Shown here: one piece after another, positions 59,458 through 64,000 of the stretch | How positions within the stretch are numbered: position 1 is the first letter of the stretch | Layout of the letters: each line of letters starts with the position of its first letter | NCBI RefSeq assembly: GCF_000264905.1 | Contig: NW_006763134.1 | Coordinates: forward strand, 2,332,580-2,396,579 | Direction of reading: 5' to 3' | Length of the DNA: 64,000 nucleotides | Source of the DNA: Stereum hirsutum FP-91666 SS1 | Lineage: Eukaryota; Basidiomycota; Agaricomycetes; Russulales; Stereaceae | The notes under the pieces: model-generated | Told to the model about the DNA's origin: nothing | The model's database searches: none | Seen by the model: only the letters and a program-made list of their open reading frames with translations | Translations under genes and position numbers: made by a program

Positions 59458-62400
59458 TTATAAACTACTTTGAGCAGAAAAGTAGCCATCATTGTCATCA
59501 CTAGAGGAGCTAGATGCATCGTCCGAGGAGGATGAATAGTAGTCTGAACTCGTGTACTCAGATGAAGCCGCATTCTCAGCCCCCTTCTCGAGCAGCAGCT
59601 TCTCGATAGCTTTATGATCAAAATGTGATGCCGCCTGAAGTGCAGTCCCGTATTGGCCGCCCCGAACATTCACGTCGGCCCTCTTCTCAAGCAGCAGCTC
59701 CACGACAGCGATGTGACCGGGAATCGAGGCCGCCTGGAGTGTATTCCCGTAGAAGCCGCCCTGCGCATTCACGTCGGCCCCCTTCTCGAGCAGCAGCTCC
59801 ACGACAGCTTTGTGACCCCAAACCGACGCCGCCTGGAGTGCATTCCCATATTTGCCACCCTGCACATTCACATCGGCCCCCTTCTCGAGCAGCAGCTCCA
59901 TGACAGTGATGTGACCGCCTGCCGACGCCGCCTGGAGCGCATTCCCGTAGTAGCCACCCTGCGCATTCACGTCAGCCCCCTTCTCGAGCAGCAGTATTAC
60001 AACAGCTTTGTAACCGCCTTGCGATGCCGCCTGGAGCGCAGTCCTATATTCGCCACCCTGCGCATTCACGTGAGCCCCCTTCTCGAGCAGCAGCCCCACG
60101 ACAGCGATTTGACCGCGATACGACGCCGCCTGGAGCGCATTCCCGTATGTGCCACCCTGCACATTCACGTCGGCCCCCTTCTCGAGCAGCAGCTCCACGA
60201 CATCAATGTTACCGCCAAACGACGCCATCTGGAGCGCATTTCCGGATCGGCCACCCTGCTCATTCACATCGGCCCCCTTCTCGAGCAGAAGCTCCACGAC
60301 AGCTTTGTGACCGCGAAGCGACGCCGCCCGGAGCGCATTCCCGTAGAAGCCGCCCTGCTCATTCACATCGGCCCCCTTCTCGAGCAGAAGCTCCACGACA
60401 GCTTTGTGGCCACGAACCGACGCCGCCTGGAGCGCATTCCTGTAGTGGCCGCCCTGCACATTCACATCGGCCCCCTTCTCCAGCAGTCGTTCCACGATAG
60501 TGTTGTGACCGCCACGAGACGCCGCCTGGAGCGCATTGTCGTGGACGCCGCCCTGCGCATTCACGTCGGCACCCTTCTCGAGCAGCAGCTCCACGACAGC
60601 GATGTTACCGCCAACTGACGCCGCCTGGAGCGCATTCCCGTAGTAGCCGCCCTGCGCATTCACGTCGGCCCCCTTCTCGAGCAGCAGCTCCACGACAGCT
60701 TTGTGACCGCCAGAAGACGCCGCCTGGAGCGCATTCCTGTATTCGCCGTCCTGCGCATTCACGTCGGCCCCCTTCTCGAGCAGCAGCTCCACAACAGCTT
60801 TGTGACCGTGGTAAGATGCCGCCTGGAGCGCATTCCCAAATCTGCCGCCCTGCGCATTCACGTCGGCCCCCTTCTCGAGCAGCAGCTCTACGACGGCAAT
60901 GTGACCGTAAACCGATGCCGCCTGGAGTGCATTCCCGTATCGGCCGCCCTGCGCATTCACGTCGGCGCCCTTCTCAAGCAGCAGCTCCACCACAGCAATG
61001 TGACCGTCAACCGATGCTGCTTGGAGTGCATTCCCAAAATCACCACACTGCACATTCATGTTGGCCCCATGCTCCAGCAATTTCTGTGATACTCTGACAA
61101 AACCAGCCCTTGCTGTGTAGTAGAGGGGAGTAGGAATATCATGAGGTGGTCGTGATAGTTCTGTGAAATCGTAATGGCGGTCCACATCGTAAATTCGGAC
61201 CCAATTGACAAAAACCATGCTCTGGGCCTGGAGAAGGTCGAAAGCAAGGTCTGCCAGGGCATCGGTATGAGCAGATTGAACATGTTTCATCCAATACTTT
61301 GCTGCATAAACAGCAAGGGGGAAGGGCTCAATATCATCCAGAGATTCTGTGAACTGCATCAAATATGCAATACAGGTGCGGGCTATGAATTCGTGGGCAA
61401 TCTGGGCATTGAATGAATAGTCTCGAACATCGGGTTCAGTAATCTTTCTGTTAAGATACTCCTTAACGGAGAAGTGCGAGAGTTCTAGAACACCAGTTCC
61501 GGAAAGTGTGACCAAACTGGGGCAGATAGTAAGAATATCTCGTGGTCTAGGGAAACGATCCTCCGGTACAAATCGTAAAGGGACACTGTCGAAATCCATG
61601 GCCAGCACTTCCACAACCTCCTCCAGTGTGACCGGGCGCATAGAGAATGCAAGCCACTGCAGGATGGCCTGAACATACTGAGAATCTTTGTCATCAACGT
61701 GCTTAAGAATCCTGTCATATGTCTCATACAGTGTCTTTGGCAGAGTGGCTAGGCACTTTGTCAACCATCTTGCGCTACGACATCCTTGAATGCTGTCCAG
61801 CTGGCAAGATACCCATCGGAACCTACATGAAAGTATGAGCATCAAATTAAGCATACCATCAGAGATAAACACATACATTCCATGTGCTCCTTCTGTCAAA
61901 CTGGTTTCTATTTTGAGCTTCTGCGGCGGCTGCCACTTCGAAAAGTCTGGGTCATTATGCAAGACAGTGCGAACATGGAATGCGATGTCTCTATCAACAG
62001 GAGAGCTCTCGAGATTGACCTCTACTGACAGCGGCAGCAGAGAATGATTCAGGTCCTCTTCCTTCCGACTTGTGAGCAACATATGCAGATTGGCAAGATT
62101 CCACTTTGTCATTTGCTCAATGAGAGCCATGAGATTCTTCCGCTGCGAGCATTCATCAAGAGCATCGATAATGATGTAAACACTGCAGGTGATGCTCATC
62201 ATGATCTCCTTCAGAGCTGCGACTAGATTGTGAAGCGTCGGTCGCTCCATCCCATTTCGATGAATAGCATAGAGCCGCTCCAGAGCGGCAGGCATGTCCG
62301 AGCAACGAGAAGCAAGCTGGTCAACAAGCGACGAGACAAGCCCTAGACAACGCTCTTTTTCCAAGTCCCTGAAGTCAAAGTAGAAGTAGGCAAGCGAAAC

Positions 62401-64000
62401 AGACGAGTCGACTTCAGAGTTAAACTCGATGTCCCTTATGATGGTGGAACTAAGAAACCATGGCGTCAGTAATCATGTCAGTCGTCTATGTCACACATAC
62501 GCACGACAATACACTCTTTCCGGATCCAGCTACCGGTGTTAACGATCAACATTCGCTCTTGATTGAACCATCAAATCACTTACGGCCACCTGAAACCCAT
62601 AATAGGGAATTACTCTTGGTCTTCCACTGGTTATATTCCGTAGATTGGATGAACCACGATCCGGTCCCGGCTTGTCGCACGCTACCATTGTGGTCGTTGT
62701 TTGACACCGGAGACGGGGCTGACAGCCATTCATGGACTTTGGAACGATACTGATTGGCTACAAGAAAGTAGAAGCCATGAGATTATGCCCTTAGTAGATA
62801 GAGCGTACTTACAAAGATATGGCAAGGCTTCCTCTGTATTTTTCATGATATGCGCCCGGATTTCTTCGAGTATGATTCGACTCTCTTGGGAATTACCTAC
62901 GACAGGTGCGATCCACAATCAATGATAGAACCAGGGAGCTGGAGTTGAATCGTACCGGATAGCGCCTCGGCTTCCTGAGCGATCTTCGTCAGCATCGTCT
63001 TGATAGCGTTCGCGTCCTCTTGATCAGCTGGAAAGTACGGGTCGGTGTAGTGAGGCATAGATCTAAGACAGTCGCACAATGAAAAAAAAAAAAAAAAACA
63101 TACAATTCATTCTAGTCTCCAGCTGCGAGAGTATCTCACTCGCCGCCGAAAGCGTAGCAGTTGCGACCGCTCGAATTTCACTCGCCGACGAAAGCGTAGC
63201 ACTTGCAACCGCTCGACCTTCCTGAGCAGTCAGCTTGTCCAATTTCTCCATAGCGGCTTGAACCTCGCTGTTCTTGCCGATCAAAGTTTTGAAGTATGTA
63301 ACTGCCGAATGCCACCTTTCATTTTTGTGCGTTTCTACCAGACACCGTATGCGACTTACCCGCACGGTGTTCTCTTATGAGCCTAGTCGCCACTCCCAAG
63401 ATTGATAGAAGGTGAGCGAGAATCTTGACGATCACCTCCTTCAGCAGACGCGAAACATCATGTTCGAAATACACGGTCAAGCGGTCGAGGAAGCTTTCGA
63501 GGCTCTCGAAGATATCAATCACCGAGTCGTAGCTTTTGCTGACCTCATCGGAGGCCTATGATAAACAATTAATTGTGGAAGGTTCAGTTAGCTCTCTGCA
63601 CAATGTTGCTTATGGTGAAAATACCTTGAGCAGTATCCCAATGGCAACAAATATCGTCTTTCCCTGCGGAAACCCCTGATTGACAACACAGAAAGTCAGT
63701 GTCAACGCAGGCAGTCAGGAAGGAAGAGGTTGACGCTCGTAAGCGATCATTAATAGCGCGCGCACGCACCAAGTTCGCCCCTTCTCCTGCTACCTCCGCC
63801 ATCCGCTGCACGATCTTCACGACAGGTTTCAATACATTTCGCAGACTCTTTCCCTTCGCCCGACTGTCCTCAAAATCCTTCAGATTCCCTGCGATCGCTG
63901 TCAGGATAGCCTCGACGCTGTCGGCAGTGCCCAAAGAGTCAAGGGGCAGCGAGTCGGACTTCGTCTCCGATTTATACTTGTTCACAGCCTCATTCCAGAT
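59458..64000 (-). CDS. NLR protein: Goodbye domain - NACHT - ankyrin repeats (copy 2), start beyond window
   Basis: Same architecture and mostly the same intron sites as the NLR at 44835-49000. The window edge falls inside exon 1 (IWNEAVNKYKSETKSDSL), so only about nine N-terminal residues are missing. GFPQGKTIFVAIGILLK, EVIVKILAHLLSILGVATRL, the doubled RAVA(S/T)ATLS(S/A)ASEI linker, Walker A GSGKS on a 25-nt exon (62505-62529), and Walker B YIIIDALDECS are intact. The ankyrin region has one degenerate plus 15 consensus 33-residue units. It is fused without an intron to an Asp/Ser-rich tail that ends DDNDGYFSAQSSL exactly as in copy 1. No stop or frameshift was seen. One intron carries a 17-base T run (coding strand). 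Likely a paralogous sensor with different specificity. Confidence 0.9.
59560..61070 (-). repeat. Fifteen 99-bp ankyrin units, NLR copy 2
   Basis: The units have the same consensus as in copy 1, with deviant units such as NEQGGRSGNALQMAS and VNAQGGVHDNALQAAS. The five additional units relative to copy 1 indicate unequal exchange or slippage between repeats. Confidence 0.95.

Larger units (their letters stand above)
58870..64000 (-). repeat. Right arm of inverted duplication (NLR plus 3' flank)
   Basis: Inverted counterpart of 44835-49560. Proteins of the two arms align end to end except for ankyrin-unit number and tail. The arm reaches the window edge, so its outer limit is unknown. Confidence 0.88.

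Noticed and set aside
59653..60618. Plus-strand open frame of 321 codons opposite the NLR copy 2 ankyrin units
   Set aside because: It is the antisense reading of 99-bp units whose length is divisible by three, so an open antisense frame repeats automatically. No independent motif.

Overview
The window looks like nuclear DNA of an agaricomycete (mushroom-forming) basidiomycete. Genes are split by many 45-80 bp GT-AG introns. They encode typical fungal families: SPFH/band-7, MATE, MFS sugar and allantoate-type transporters, 5-oxoprolinase, NmrA-like, an agaricomycete multi-TM family, NACHT-ankyrin NLRs and TPR-CHAT. No bacterial-style operons, tRNA, rRNA or transposase were recognised. Where I give exon coordinates, I spliced the gene by hand from splice signals, reading frame and family continuity, and the summed frames closed without internal stops.

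Left half (1-34.4 kb), ordinary gene-dense DNA: an AAAAG microsatellite; a small Ifi-6-16/ISG12-like gene (1178-2122, +); an NmrA-like NAD(P)-binding protein (2932-4013, +); a 13-exon SPFH/band-7 protein (5812-8304, +); a secreted agmatinase-type ureohydrolase (9152-10846, -); a MATE exporter (11876-14191, +); an MFS sugar transporter (14767-17526, -); an allantoate-permease-type MFS transporter (18477-21117, -) divergent from 5-oxoprolinase (22034-28241, +); a multi-TM protein (28667-30367, -); and an AAAP amino-acid transporter (32030-34372, +). Agmatinase, the allantoate-type permease, 5-oxoprolinase and the amino-acid transporter give a loose nitrogen-metabolism flavour. Nothing shows they act as one pathway.

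Right half (34.9-64 kb), a duplicated, rearranged, immunity-like locus: an intact TPR-CHAT protease-like gene (35543-39506, +); a decayed fragment of an HMG-box gene (39.7-41.4 kb); a CHAT pseudogene whose catalytic Cys codon became Phe (43.2-44.6 kb); and, 280 bp downstream, an intact Goodbye-NACHT-ankyrin NLR (44835-49000, +). A second, closely related NLR lies in opposite orientation and runs off the right edge (59458->64000, -). The NLRs and their 3' flanks form the arms of an inverted duplication. Between them are an HMG-box gene (52681-55843, -) and two oppositely oriented copies of its upstream region; a third copy lies at 39.7 kb. The most interesting reading is a fast-evolving allorecognition or immunity locus in which CHAT and NLR genes were duplicated together. 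It has near-identical ankyrin units varying at a few positions, unequal repeat numbers (10 versus 15), and one dead CHAT copy. This is inference from architecture; function is untested.
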